Shown here one piece after another: positions 36,378-45,588 of a stretch of DNA of 64,000 nt (positions within the stretch are counted from its first letter, which is position 1; each line of letters starts with the position of its first letter). The position numbers and the translations under genes are program-made. Source of the stretch: an uncultured Duncaniella sp. (lineage in GTDB: Bacteria > Bacteroidota > Bacteroidia > Bacteroidales > Muribaculaceae); assembly GCA_910576785.1 (NCBI GenBank), contig CAJTJG010000016.1, positions 1 to 64,000 of the forward strand, read 5' to 3'. Under the pieces are notes generated by a model, which saw only the letters and a list, made by a program, of their open reading frames with translations, was not told the DNA's origin and ran no database searches.

Positions 36378-36475
36378 GATTTGATCGGTCTCAGGTAGGA
36401 GTGTGTTGAAAAAACATGCAAATTTACTGATAATTTCCCGAACGTCCTTTCAGTACTCAGTTTAAAAGGTTGTTT

Positions 36476-36815
36476 AGAGGGTGTTTAATAACAAATATTA
36501 AACCAGAGTGGATGGATTTTTGAGGTAAATTATTCATAATCAGAGGGAGCATAGCTGTAGCTATGTGACCGATGATTAGGGATAATTTAACCAAAAAGAC
36601 ATCCATGAGTAAAATCATCCCTCTAAGAATAGACTAATTAACAAAATCTGTAATATATGAAACGAATTGAAATTACCTTATACGCATCCAATCTCATGGA
36701 TGCCTTCCGCCTTGAAACTCGGTCACATAGCTACAGCTATGCTCCCTCATTTCATGACGAAATCCATCTCATGAGATTGGACTCTGGTTTTAACATTTGT
36801 TTTTAAACACCCTCT
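36476..36815. mobile_element. MITE-like element, about 340 bp, non-coding
   Basis: Terminal inverted repeats of 34-35 bp begin AGAGGGTGTTTAA on each side (36476 onward, and the reverse complement ending at 36815) with two mismatches and one indel. Inside, a perfect 30-bp inverted pair (36543-36572 and 36719-36748) carries the palindrome AGCATAGCTGTAGCTATGT. No transposase or plausible gene is inside. A clear target-site duplication could not be defined. It sits between the acyltransferase gene and the dnaN promoter; 36378-36475 contains nothing else I recognise. Confidence 0.8.
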
Positions 36816-36850
36816 TAAAAACATGGGCCTCATCAAATACCTCCCAAAAT

Positions 36851-36881
36851 TTTAGGATAACATACTTTTTTAGTACTTTTG
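36851..36881 (+). promoter_or_regulatory. Promoter of the dnaN operon
   Basis: TACTTTTG at 36874-36881 matches the Bacteroidetes -7 element, with a TTTA at 36851-36854 about 19-20 bp upstream in the -33 position. The expected start site near 36888 leaves a leader of about 38 nt before dnaN. Confidence 0.65.
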
Positions 36882-36925
36882 TGAGTTAATTACCAATACA
36901 AGAAACCAACTCCCCGGTATACATC

Positions 36926-38056
36926 ATGAGATTCACTGTTCCCAGCAAGACGCTACAGACTTTCGCGTCATCGGTCAGCAAGGTCATCAACGCCAAGAAC
37001 GCGCTGACGATACTCAACAACTTCCTGTTCTCCATCTCAGGCAACATGCTCACCATCACAGCCTGCGATGGCGAGAACACCCTCTGCGCGCGCATCCTCA
37101 TAATGGATGTCGAGGGCGAGGGCGAGTTCTGCATCGACGCCCGCAGGGTCGTGGAGCTGCTTAGGGTAATGCCCGAGCAGGAGTTGCACTTCGACATCGA
37201 CGACACCACTCTGGCTGTGGAGATGAGCCATCCTGACGGATCATACAAGTTCATGGGCATATCCGGTTCGGAATATCCCCGATTCCAGCGTGCCACATCG
37301 GCCGGTGCCCTCTCGTTCAAGACCGCAGGATCAACCCTCCTGCGAGGACTCGAGTTCACATCGTTTGCCGCCGGAACCGACATCCTGCGCCCGCAGATGA
37401 TGGGTGTGTACTGGGACATCAAGCCCGACCGACTCATCTTCGTGGCCACCGACACACATAAGCTCGTCAAATTCGAGGACACCGGATTCCAGCCCGGCGT
37501 GGAGGGTTCGTTCATTCTCCCCAACAAGTCGACCAACGTGTTCCGGTCCGTATTCTCCAAGGACGAGGAGGTCACCGTGACCTTCGATCCCGCCCAGGGT
37601 GTAACCTTCGAGACCGAGACATTCACCTTCGACTCCCGCCTCGTCAAGGGCCGTTTCCCCGACTATACACGTGTCATACCCGAGAACAACCCCTTCACTC
37701 TCACCGTCAACCGTCATCTCTTCTCCAAGGCCGTGCGCCGCGTGAGCCTTTTTGTCGACGAAGGCCACGGACTCATCAAGTTCCGCGTCACCCCCGACAA
37801 ACTCACCATCAAGGCCAGCGATACGGAGTACAACACCACCGGCGTCGAGACTCTATCGTCCGACTTCACCGGCTCCGACATGGTGATAGGCTTCAGCTCC
37901 AGCTATCTCTCCGAACTCACAGCCGTGCTCTGGACTGACGACATCATGTTCAAGCTCGCCGATCCCTCGCGCCCCGCCGTGATACTTCCCACCGAGGACA
38001 AGCCCGACACAAGGCTCACAATGCTCCTCATGCCTATGAACGTAAGCGACTTCTGA
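36926..38056 (+). CDS. dnaN: DNA polymerase III beta subunit (sliding clamp)
   Basis: Ring-shaped processivity factor of DNA replication, 376 aa with three repeated clamp domains (about 1-120, 128-245, 248-376). Typical segments are MRFTVPSKTLQ at the start, FVATDTHKLVKF in the middle and the C-terminal MLLMPMNVSDF of the peptide-binding end. dnaA is not adjacent, as is common in Bacteroidetes. It leads a six-gene plus-strand operon and overlaps the following exonuclease gene by one base (TGATG). Confidence 0.97.
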   Translation: MRFTVPSKTLQTFASSVSKVINAKNALTILNNFLFSISGNMLTITACDGENTLCARILIMDVEGEGEFCIDARRVVELLRVMPEQELHFDIDDTTLAVEMSHPDGSYKFMGISGSEYPRFQRATSAGALSFKTAGSTLLRGLEFTSFAAGTDILRPQMMGVYWDIKPDRLIFVATDTHKLVKFEDTGFQPGVEGSFILPNKSTNVFRSVFSKDEEVTVTFDPAQGVTFETETFTFDSRLVKGRFPDYTRVIPENNPFTLTVNRHLFSKAVRRVSLFVDEGHGLIKFRVTPDKLTIKASDTEYNTTGVETLSSDFTGSDMVIGFSSSYLSELTAVLWTDDIMFKLADPSRPAVILPTEDKPDTRLTMLLMPMNVSDF

Positions 38057-38817
38057 TGCAACTTAACCTCAAGAAACCGATCGTATTCTTCGATCTCGAG
38101 ACCACCGGCGTGGACATAACCCACGACCGCATTGTGGAGATCTCCCTCATAAAGGTTCTCCCCTCTGGCGAGGAGATCGAGAAGACACGCCGCATAAACC
38201 CCGGCATACCCATCCCCGCCGAGGCCACTGCCGTACACCATATCACTGACGAGGATGTGGCTGGCGAACCTGAATTCAAGCAGATAGCACGCTCCCTCGC
38301 CCAGGAACTCACCGGATGCGACCTGGCAGGATTCAACTCCAACCGCTTCGACATCCCCATGCTCGACCAGGAGTTCCAACGCGCCGGAGTGAAGTTCGAC
38401 TTCTCCAAGGCCCGTTTTGTGGATGTCCAGACCATATTCCACAAGAAAGAGCAGCGCACCCTCGTGGCCGCCTACCGCTTCTACTGCGGCAAGGAACTTG
38501 ACGGCGCACACTCCGCCTGCGCCGACACCCGCGCCACCCTCGAGGTGCTCAAGAGCCAGCTTGACCGCTACGACGACCTGCCAAACGACATACAGGAGCT
38601 GAGCAAATTCTCCCAGATGAACCGCAACGTCGACTTCATGGGGCGCCTCATCTACAACGATGACGACAAACCCGTGGTCAACTTCGGCAAATACAAAGGT
38701 CAGCTCGCCGAAGAGGTGCTCCGCAAGGATCCGTCATATTACTCCTGGATCATGAAAGGCGACTTCGCCCAGAACACCAAGGACTGTTTCACACGCATCA
38801 AGCTGAGCCTGAAATGA
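38056..38817 (+). CDS. DnaQ-like DEDDh 3'-5' exonuclease
   Basis: A 253-aa exonuclease related to the DNA polymerase III epsilon subunit. All five DEDDh residues are visible: D13 and E15 (FFDLETTG), D99 (NRFDIPML), H152 and D157 (HSACADTRA). The C-terminal 80 residues (VNFGKYKGQLAEEVLRKDPSYYSWIM) form a small added domain frequent in Bacteroidetes homologues. Coupling to dnaN (1-bp overlap) supports a replication proofreading or repair role. Confidence 0.92.
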   Translation: MQLNLKKPIVFFDLETTGVDITHDRIVEISLIKVLPSGEEIEKTRRINPGIPIPAEATAVHHITDEDVAGEPEFKQIARSLAQELTGCDLAGFNSNRFDIPMLDQEFQRAGVKFDFSKARFVDVQTIFHKKEQRTLVAAYRFYCGKELDGAHSACADTRATLEVLKSQLDRYDDLPNDIQELSKFSQMNRNVDFMGRLIYNDDDKPVVNFGKYKGQLAEEVLRKDPSYYSWIMKGDFAQNTKDCFTRIKLSLK

Positions 38818-40028
38818 CAGCCACGGCCATCTCCCCGCTTGCCGGAAAGCACGTGGTGCTCGGCATATGCGGCGGTATCGCCGCCTACAAGAGTGTATCC
38901 CTCCTGCGGCTTCTCGTCAAGGCCGGAGCAGAGGTGCAGGTGGTCATCACCCCGGCCGGCAAGGAGTTCATCACACCGGTCACTCTCTCGGCCCTGAGCC
39001 AGAAGCCGGTGGTGAGCGAGTTCTTCACCGCCAACACCGGCGAGTGGCACTCCCATGTCGACCTCGGCCTTTGGGCCGACTGCATGGTCATTGCCCCCGC
39101 CACCGCATCGACCATCGGAAAGATGGCCCACGGTGTGGCCGACAATATGCTCGTCACCACCTACCTCTCGGCCAAGAGCCAGGTGTTCGTGGCACCGGCC
39201 ATGGACCTTGACATGATGGCCCACCCCTCCACCACCGCCAACCTTGCCCTGCTCCGCTCCTACGGCAACATCATCATCGAACCCGACACCGGCTATCTGG
39301 CCAGCGGTCTCACCGGACGCGGACGCATGGAGGAACCCGAGAACATCGTCAAGGTGCTCGAATCATGGTTCGCCGGCAGAAACGATCTCGCCGGACGCCG
39401 CGTGCTCATCACCGCCGGCCCCACCTACGAGAAGATCGACCCCGTGCGGTTCATCGGCAACTATTCCTCAGGCAAGATGGGCTATGCACTGGCCGCCGAA
39501 TGTGCCGCACGTGGCGCACAGGTCACCCTCGTCAGCGGCCCCGTGGCCCTCGAGGCTCCCGCCGGAGTGGACATAGTGAAAGTGGAGAGCGCCCGTCAGA
39601 TGCTCCAGGCATGCAGCGAGGCATTTCCTGCAGCCGACATCGCCATAATGTGTGCCGCCGTGGCCGACTATGCACCCGCCGAGACCGCCGACCGCAAGAT
39701 CAAGCGCGAACACTCGGAAGTACCCGTCATACACCTTGTCAAAAATCCCGATATCGCGGCCACTCTCGGCGCGGCAAAGAAACCGGGACAGATCCTGGCC
39801 GGATTCGCCCTCGAGACCGACCATGAGGCCGACAACGCCGCCGAGAAACTCTCTCGCAAGAATCTCGACCTCATCGTGCTCAACTCTCTGCGCGATGCCG
39901 GTGCCGGTTTCGGCACCGACACCAACAAGGTGAGCATCATCGACCGTGCGGGACGCACCGACTACCCCCTCAAGCCCAAAAGCGAGGTGGCGGCCGACAT
40001 AATCGACAATATCGTTTCACGCCTATGA
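38814..40028 (+). CDS. coaBC: Bifunctional phosphopantothenoylcysteine decarboxylase / synthetase
   Basis: Carries out two successive steps of coenzyme A synthesis. The N-terminal CoaC flavodoxin-like domain (1-185) has GICGGIAAYKS, H81 in HSHVDL and PAMD at 128-131. The C-terminal CoaB domain (190-404) has LITAGPTYEKIDPVR and the DRKIKRE motif. In the CoaC substrate clamp, SGLTGRGRM has Ser/Thr where some homologues carry the reactive cysteine. Length (404 aa) is normal. It starts inside the exonuclease stop (ATGA) and overlaps the next gene likewise. Confidence 0.95.
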   Translation: MTATAISPLAGKHVVLGICGGIAAYKSVSLLRLLVKAGAEVQVVITPAGKEFITPVTLSALSQKPVVSEFFTANTGEWHSHVDLGLWADCMVIAPATASTIGKMAHGVADNMLVTTYLSAKSQVFVAPAMDLDMMAHPSTTANLALLRSYGNIIIEPDTGYLASGLTGRGRMEEPENIVKVLESWFAGRNDLAGRRVLITAGPTYEKIDPVRFIGNYSSGKMGYALAAECAARGAQVTLVSGPVALEAPAGVDIVKVESARQMLQACSEAFPAADIAIMCAAVADYAPAETADRKIKREHSEVPVIHLVKNPDIAATLGAAKKPGQILAGFALETDHEADNAAEKLSRKNLDLIVLNSLRDAGAGFGTDTNKVSIIDRAGRTDYPLKPKSEVAADIIDNIVSRL

Positions 40029-40936
40029 GAACCATCCTCTCCCTCATCACCCTGCTGCTCATATCCGTCACCGCCGCCACAGCCCAGGAGCTGACATGCC
40101 GCGTGGAGGTAAACACCTCGCAGCTCGAGGGCACCAACAAATCGGTGTTCGAGACCCTGCAGAGCGCCCTCAACGACTATGTCAACACCACCAAGTGGTC
40201 ACAGGCCCAGATATCGCCCAACGAACGCATAGACTGCACCCTGTTCTTCAACATCACCGAGTACGACGAAGGTGAGGGGCGCATGAAAGGCACCCTGCAG
40301 GTACAGTCCACACGTCCGGTCTACAACTCTTCCTACACCACAACGCTCATCAACTTCCGCGACACAAAAATAGACTTTACCTACACCGAAGGGGAGCCGC
40401 TGGTCTACAACGAGGCCAACATGGAGAGCCAGCTCACACAGATAGTCAACTTCTGGGTCTACATGATCCTTGCAGTCGACTTCGACAGCTTCTCGCTCCA
40501 CGGCGGCGACCCGTTCTTCGAGCGGTTGGAGACCATAGTCCACCAGGCGCAGTCGTCAGGCGAGACAGGATGGAAGGCTTTCGAGGACACCAAGAACCGC
40601 TCCGCCGTGCTCAGCGCATGGACCGATCCATCCACACGCAAGATGCGCGACCTCTATTACCAGTACCACCTACAGGGCCTCGACCAGATGTCAGTAAGCC
40701 CCGACAAGGGAAGGAGCACCATCGACTCCTCGCTCGACATCCTCACCGAAGTCTACAAGGTAGCACCCATGTCGGTGGGTCTGTCCATGTTCCGCGACGC
40801 CAAGCTCGACGAGCTTGTCAACATCTACTCCAAAGGCACACCCGAGGAGCGCTCACATGCCTACGATCTACTGTCGCCCCTATATCCCACCGACCACGAA
40901 CAACTCGAGAAGATTAAGAAAGGTGACGAAAAATAA
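40025..40936 (+). CDS. DUF4835 family protein (PorD-like)
   Basis: A 303-aa secreted protein with signal peptide (about 1-21, ending TAATAQ) and no membrane segment afterward. It matches the DUF4835 family, which includes PorD, a protein linked to type IX secretion in Porphyromonas but also found in Bacteroidales without that system. Its position between coaBC and recN is the usual one for the family. Molecular function unknown. The start overlaps coaBC by ATGA. Confidence 0.87.
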   Translation: MRTILSLITLLLISVTAATAQELTCRVEVNTSQLEGTNKSVFETLQSALNDYVNTTKWSQAQISPNERIDCTLFFNITEYDEGEGRMKGTLQVQSTRPVYNSSYTTTLINFRDTKIDFTYTEGEPLVYNEANMESQLTQIVNFWVYMILAVDFDSFSLHGGDPFFERLETIVHQAQSSGETGWKAFEDTKNRSAVLSAWTDPSTRKMRDLYYQYHLQGLDQMSVSPDKGRSTIDSSLDILTEVYKVAPMSVGLSMFRDAKLDELVNIYSKGTPEERSHAYDLLSPLYPTDHEQLEKIKKGDEK

Positions 40937-40942
40937 CACGCC

Positions 40943-42610
40943 ATGCTTGAATCACTCCACATATCCAACTATGCGCTGATCGACAGCATCGACATCACGT
41001 TCCACCCCGGCTTCAACGTCATCACAGGCGAGACCGGCGCCGGCAAGTCGATCATGCTCGGAGCACTGTCACTCATACTCGGCGGAAGAGCTGACACACG
41101 CGTGGTCACCGATCCGTCGGCCAAGAGCGTCATCGAGGCCGTCTTCACTGTCGACGACTACCCCTCGCTGCGCGACTACTGTATGGAGGCTGATCTCGAG
41201 TGGGACGACGCCCGCTGCATACTGCGCCGCGAGATAGCACCGGCAGGACGTTCACGTGCTTTCGTCAATGACTCCCCCGTGCCCCTAAGCAAGCTCCAGG
41301 CAGTGGCGATGAGACTGATAGACATCCACTCGCAGCATCAGAACCAACTTTTGGCCACACCCGAATTCCAACTCAACGTCATCGACATTCTGGCCGGCAA
41401 CGAGAAGCGCCTGGCCGAATACGCCCGTCGGTTCGCTACCCTGCGCGAGGCCATACGTCGCCTCAAGGCCACACGCGCCATGCTCGAACGCGCCCGCGAG
41501 GATGAGGAATATACCCGCTATCAGCTCGAACAGATCGAGGAACTCAACCTCCGACCCGGCGAACAGGAAGAGCTCGAACGTGAGCGCGATGTGCAGACCA
41601 ACCTCTCCGCCATAAAGACTGCTCTCGGACGCGCCATTGGAGCGCTCTCGGCAGCCGACAGCAACGCTCTGGGCCTTATCGACACCGCCATAGACTCATG
41701 TTCCGGACTCGGCGATGTGCTCGACATCAACGACGACATACCCTCACGCATGGAGAGCGCGCGCATCGAGCTGGCCGACATCGCCTCCACTCTCGAGGGT
41801 CTCGATGAGAGCCTCGCCGCCGACCCCGCGGCCCTCGCCGGGATAGAGGAGCGCCTCAGCACCATCTACTCCCTCTGCCACCGTCACCACGTCGACTCGT
41901 CCGACGATCTTCTGGCCATACGCGACACCCTGCGCGAGAAGCTCCGTACCCTCGACAGCAGCGACACACAGATAGCTCTGCTGGAGCGCGAGGCACGCCG
42001 CGCCAAGGCTCTCGCCCGCGAGACTGCCCTCGAAATATCCGAAGCCCGCAAGGCCGAGGCACTGCGCTTCGCCGGCAAGCTGCGCGACACAGCCATGCCG
42101 CTGGGCATGAAGAACCTCCAGGTGGAGATCCGCGTCATCCCCGCCGACATGGGCCCGACAGGCATCGACTCCGTGCAGTTCATGGTGGCTTTCAATAAGA
42201 ATCAGCCCCTCATGCCTGTAGGCTCCACGGCCTCGGGGGGCGAGGTGTCACGCCTCATGCTCTCCATCAAGACCATCATAGCATCGCAGGTACAGCTCCC
42301 GAGCATCATATTCGACGAGATCGACACCGGTGTGTCGGGCGACGTGGCCCACCGCATGGGCGAGATGATGCGCTCCATTTCCCGCTCCATACAGGTCACA
42401 GCTATCACCCATCTCCCGCAGGTGGCCGCCAAGGGCAACTCACATTTCCGCGTCTACAAGGTGGACGACGAGAACTCCACTCACACCCGCATAAGCCCAC
42501 TCACACCATCCGAGCGCGTCACGGCTATCGCCGCGATGCTCGGCGGTTCAGACATTGGCCCCGCCGCCATCGAGGCCGCAAAATCACTTCTTAACGAACA
42601 AAAGCAATGA
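40943..42610 (+). CDS. recN: DNA repair protein RecN
   Basis: SMC-like ATPase acting in double-strand break repair, 555 aa. The N-terminal half has the Walker A GETGAGKSIM (about 30-39) and ISNYALID start; a long coiled-coil middle (about 150-380) is rich in Arg/Glu/Leu; the C-terminal half has the ABC signature TASGGEVSRLML and Walker B IIFDEIDTGVSG. The gene sits six bases after DUF4835 and overlaps rlmB by ATGA. Confidence 0.96.
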   Translation: MLESLHISNYALIDSIDITFHPGFNVITGETGAGKSIMLGALSLILGGRADTRVVTDPSAKSVIEAVFTVDDYPSLRDYCMEADLEWDDARCILRREIAPAGRSRAFVNDSPVPLSKLQAVAMRLIDIHSQHQNQLLATPEFQLNVIDILAGNEKRLAEYARRFATLREAIRRLKATRAMLERAREDEEYTRYQLEQIEELNLRPGEQEELERERDVQTNLSAIKTALGRAIGALSAADSNALGLIDTAIDSCSGLGDVLDINDDIPSRMESARIELADIASTLEGLDESLAADPAALAGIEERLSTIYSLCHRHHVDSSDDLLAIRDTLREKLRTLDSSDTQIALLEREARRAKALARETALEISEARKAEALRFAGKLRDTAMPLGMKNLQVEIRVIPADMGPTGIDSVQFMVAFNKNQPLMPVGSTASGGEVSRLMLSIKTIIASQVQLPSIIFDEIDTGVSGDVAHRMGEMMRSISRSIQVTAITHLPQVAAKGNSHFRVYKVDDENSTHTRISPLTPSERVTAIAAMLGGSDIGPAAIEAAKSLLNEQKQ

Positions 42611-43362
42611 CACCCGACGACTATATCTACGGCACACGTGCCGTCATCGAGGCCATCGAGGCCGGCAAGCAGATCGACAAGATCCTCATATCCAAGGACC
42701 TCCACAACGAACTCGTAAGCGAACTCATCGCCAAGGCCCACGCCATGAAGGTGATCGTCACCCGCGTGCCCGCCGAACGCATCAACCGCATCACGCGCAA
42801 GAACCATCAGGGTGTGCTGGCCATAGTCAGCGCCATCACCTACCACCGTCTGGACCACCTCGTCCCTGCTCTCTACGAGGAGGGAATACTCCCCTTCATA
42901 GTGCTGCTTGACGGCATAACCGACGTGCGCAACTTCGGTGCCATTGCCCGTACATGCGAGTGTGCTGGTGTCGATGCCATAGTCATACCCGACCGCGGCA
43001 GCGTAAGCGTGGGCGGCGATGCCATCAAGACCTCAGCCGGTGCCCTCCACCACATACCCGTATGCCGCTGCAACTCCATAGCATGGGCAGCCCGATTCCT
43101 GCGCGAGAACGGCTACAACGTAGCCGCCGTGTCTGAGAAAGCCACCATCAACTACACCCAGGGCGACTACACCACCCCCGTGGCCCTCGTGATGGGCGCC
43201 GAGGATACCGGTATATCCGAGGATGTAATGAAGGAGTGCACCACCAAGGCTGCCATACCCATGTTCGGCAACATCGGCTCGCTCAACGTCTCCGTGGCCG
43301 CCGGAGTCATGATCTACGAGGTGGTGCGTCAGCGTCTGGCCGCCAATCTCGAGATAATCTGA
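42607..43362 (+). CDS. rlmB: TrmH/SpoU-family 23S rRNA 2'-O-methyltransferase (RlmB-like)
   Basis: SPOUT methyltransferase predicted to methylate the ribose of G2251 in 23S rRNA. An N-terminal L30e-like substrate-binding domain (YIYGTRAVIEAI, 1-75) is followed by the trefoil-knot domain. Motif 1 is LDGITDVRNFGAIART, motif 2 MGAEDTGIS and motif 3 IPMFGNIGSLNVSVA. At 251 aa it is typical. It is the last gene of the dnaN operon. Confidence 0.92.
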   Translation: MTPDDYIYGTRAVIEAIEAGKQIDKILISKDLHNELVSELIAKAHAMKVIVTRVPAERINRITRKNHQGVLAIVSAITYHRLDHLVPALYEEGILPFIVLLDGITDVRNFGAIARTCECAGVDAIVIPDRGSVSVGGDAIKTSAGALHHIPVCRCNSIAWAARFLRENGYNVAAVSEKATINYTQGDYTTPVALVMGAEDTGISEDVMKECTTKAAIPMFGNIGSLNVSVAAGVMIYEVVRQRLAANLEII

Positions 43363-43373
43363 CACATATGCAC

Positions 43374-43413
43374 AAAAAAAGCCCGGCGGGTCGCTGGTAC
43401 CATACGCCGGGCT
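43374..43413 (-). terminator. Intrinsic terminator of the ncRNA
   Basis: On the minus strand AGCCCGGCG (43413-43405) pairs perfectly with CGCCGGGCT (43388-43380) and is followed by seven T residues (43380-43374). The plus strand lacks a T-run after the hairpin, so it does not end the rlmB operon efficiently. Confidence 0.88.
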
Positions 43414-43616
43414 GTTGATAGAACGGGGAAGTCAAGTCTGTTACGCTTCCCCAAGGTCTTTACGGCTAAAGACCTTCGTCGCTGCCGGCCGGGCTTGCGC
43501 CGTGTAGGGCCGGGGTTATCGGGAGATTTCACTCCCATAGTCCAGGGTCTGTGACCGGGTGGACTACATTTTGAAAACCTACGGGAGCGGTGTCAGCCGC
43601 TCTTTCGTGCTTTCAT
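43374..43616 (-). ncRNA. Structured non-coding RNA of about 243 nt, family unknown
   Basis: Between rlmB and recQ the minus strand carries a promoter motif, a series of strong hairpins and a terminator, with no reading frame. Hairpins include GAGCGG-CTGACA-CCGCTC (43585-43602), a GTCCA/TGGAC stem with inner GGTC-ACA-GACC (about 43540-43563), GGGAG/CTCCC, the perfect 10-bp AAGGTCTTTA-GCCG-TAAAGACCTT (43453-43476) and GGGGAAG/CTTCCCC. I see no RNase P, tmRNA, SRP or riboswitch core motif. A 6S-like role or a Bacteroidales-specific RNA family remain options; neither is shown. Confidence 0.75.
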
Positions 43617-43621
43617 AGATA

Positions 43622-43629
43622 CAAACATA
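43622..43629 (-). promoter_or_regulatory. -7 promoter element of the ncRNA
   Basis: Minus-strand TATGTTTG is a perfect TAnnTTTG, placing the start of transcription about 6-8 nt downstream near 43616, just before the first hairpin. A -33 TTTG is not obvious at the standard spacing. Confidence 0.65.
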
Positions 43630-43686
43630 AGCCCTACGGCAAATGTTGACCGCAGGAGGTTTAAAAAGAATAAAAATATGTTGTCA

Positions 43687-45588
43687 TCAGCAAGCCGACA
43701 CATGTGTGCCCTCCATGCGCAGCTCCCCGCGCGAGGCCAGGGTACGCACAGCATCCAGCACACTGTCAGCACCATAGGTCGGTCCCAGATGCTCCAGTAG
43801 TGACCCATACTCCACACCGCCCGGTCGTGCGGCATGCCTGAGCACCTCCCGCACTATATCGACCGGGCCGTCCGGCACATCCCTGCGCCTGCGCTCGCGG
43901 CACAGATCGCACTTACCGCAGGAGTCCGTATCCTTCTCGCCGAAATATGCCAGCAGCTTGCCGGCACGGCATCCATCAGTATCAAACACAAAACTCTTCA
44001 TGGCCTCCACACGGCGCTCCATGCGCTCGCGCTGCCGCTCGTACACCTCCAGAGGTATGACTATATGGCGCGGCTCCTCGCGCGAGGTGGTGTAGTAGAG
44101 ATAGGGAGTGGTGCGCCGCGGTATGTAGCTCACGGCATGCAACCGCCCGAGATAAAGGAGCGACTGGTATACCTGCTCGGTAGACAGCGTGAGCGCCCGG
44201 GCAAGACTCACCTCGCTTATGTACACATAGTCGGCAAACAGACCGGAGTACATGCGCAGCACGCACTGGAACACATCCTCCGTCACACTGTCGAGATCCA
44301 GCGAATAGAGATCCTCCTTGTCCATCACCACCATCAGACGCGAGCGCGAGGTGGTCTCCTCGATATATTCCACATATCCGGCGCGCCCGAGTATATGGAG
44401 GGCATTACGGGCCGGAACCGGAGGGAGACTGAATGTGGAACAGAACAGATTGAAGTCAAACTCATAGACACGGTTGTAGCCCTCACCGACGGCCACGTTG
44501 AGAAAATTGCCTGCCATCTCGTAGACATGCCCTATGAACTCCTTGTCGGGAAACGACTCGCTGACGCGCCGGGTGAGCGTACCCTTGTCGGCACGGCTCA
44601 CTATAGCCACAGCCAATGCCTCCTTGCCGTCGCGTCCACCGCGGCCGGCCTCCTGATAGTACTCCTCGAGCGACGAGGGGAGATCATAGTGCACCACCAC
44701 CCTTACGTCAGGTTTGTCTATTCCCATGCCGAAGGCATTTGTAGCCACCATCACCCGCACACGGTCATCCTTCCACATATTCTGCCGCTCCTCCTTCTCC
44801 TCCGGGGCGAGACCGGCATGGTAGGCCGCGGCCGATATCCCCTCCTGCTGGAGCAGCATGGCCAGCTCGCGTGTGCGCCGGCGCGAGCGCACGTACACGA
44901 TGGAACACCCCGTGGTGTTGCGAAGCACCCGCAGCAGCATCTCCTCCTTGAAGTCGGCATGACGCACAATATAGCTGAGATTTTCGCGCGTGAATGAACG
45001 GGCGAACACCCGCGGCCGGTCAAAGCCGAGCCTTTCCATGATGTCGGCCGTCACCTCGGGGGTGGCTGACGCCGTCAGGGCGAGCACAGGCACTTCAGGG
45101 CCTATCACCCGGCGCAGGGCGGATATCTTAAGGTAGGAAGGGCGGAAGTCATAGCCCCACTGCGATATGCAGTGGGCCTCGTCCACCACAAGCAGACTCA
45201 CCGTCAGCCCCCTGAGCTCGGCGAGGAAAACCTCATTCTGCAAGCGCTCGGGCGACAGATATGCTATCTTCGCCTTGCCAAGCCTGCAGCGCGTCATGGC
45301 AAGCTCCTTCTCGGCCCTCGTCAGGCCGGAATGGAACAGCACGGCGCGTACACCTCGTGAAGCCAGATTGTCCACCTGGTCCTTCATCAGCGATATCAGA
45401 GGGGTGACCACAAGCGTCAGGCCCGGCAGCATCAGCGCCGGTACCTGAAACGTTATGCTCTTGCCTCCGCCCGTAGGGAGGAGGCCGAGAGTGTCGTGCC
45501 CCTCCAGGACAGAGTCTATTATCTCCTCCTGCATGGGGCGGAACGATGCGTAGCCCCAATGGCGGGTCAGTATGTCATGCTTGTTCAT
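43687..45588 (-). CDS. recQ: RecQ-family ATP-dependent DNA helicase
   Basis: SF2 3'-5' helicase of 633 aa for recombination and repair. Motif 0 FRPMQEE, Walker A TGGGKS (39-44), DEAH (136-139, followed by CISQWGYDFR) and the motif VI region (YYQEAGRGGRDG) are intact. A RecQ zinc-binding domain follows with a cysteine cluster (SCGKCDLC near 570). The C-terminal winged-helix part is short and no HRDC domain is evident. It starts in the recJ stop codon (ATGA), so recJ and recQ are co-translated. Confidence 0.95.
   Translation of the reverse strand: MNKHDILTRHWGYASFRPMQEEIIDSVLEGHDTLGLLPTGGGKSITFQVPALMLPGLTLVVTPLISLMKDQVDNLASRGVRAVLFHSGLTRAEKELAMTRCRLGKAKIAYLSPERLQNEVFLAELRGLTVSLLVVDEAHCISQWGYDFRPSYLKISALRRVIGPEVPVLALTASATPEVTADIMERLGFDRPRVFARSFTRENLSYIVRHADFKEEMLLRVLRNTTGCSIVYVRSRRRTRELAMLLQQEGISAAAYHAGLAPEEKEERQNMWKDDRVRVMVATNAFGMGIDKPDVRVVVHYDLPSSLEEYYQEAGRGGRDGKEALAVAIVSRADKGTLTRRVSESFPDKEFIGHVYEMAGNFLNVAVGEGYNRVYEFDFNLFCSTFSLPPVPARNALHILGRAGYVEYIEETTSRSRLMVVMDKEDLYSLDLDSVTEDVFQCVLRMYSGLFADYVYISEVSLARALTLSTEQVYQSLLYLGRLHAVSYIPRRTTPYLYYTTSREEPRHIVIPLEVYERQRERMERRVEAMKSFVFDTDGCRAGKLLAYFGEKDTDSCGKCDLCRERRRRDVPDGPVDIVREVLRHAARPGGVEYGSLLEHLGPTYGADSVLDAVRTLASRGELRMEGTHVSAC

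Noticed and set aside
36816..36925. Replication origin upstream of dnaN
   Set aside because: No dnaA gene and no visible cluster of DnaA boxes; the space holds only a promoter.
43380..43413. Terminator for the dnaN-rlmB operon on the plus strand
   Set aside because: The hairpin lacks a T-run on that strand; the T7 run is on the minus strand and belongs to the ncRNA.
43374..43616. RNase P RNA or tmRNA
   Set aside because: The conserved RNase P core (GAGGAAAGTC-type, ACAGAA) and the tmRNA ends are not present on either strand.
43834..44997. 387-codon open frame on the plus strand
   Set aside because: Lies wholly opposite recQ, whose motifs are complete.
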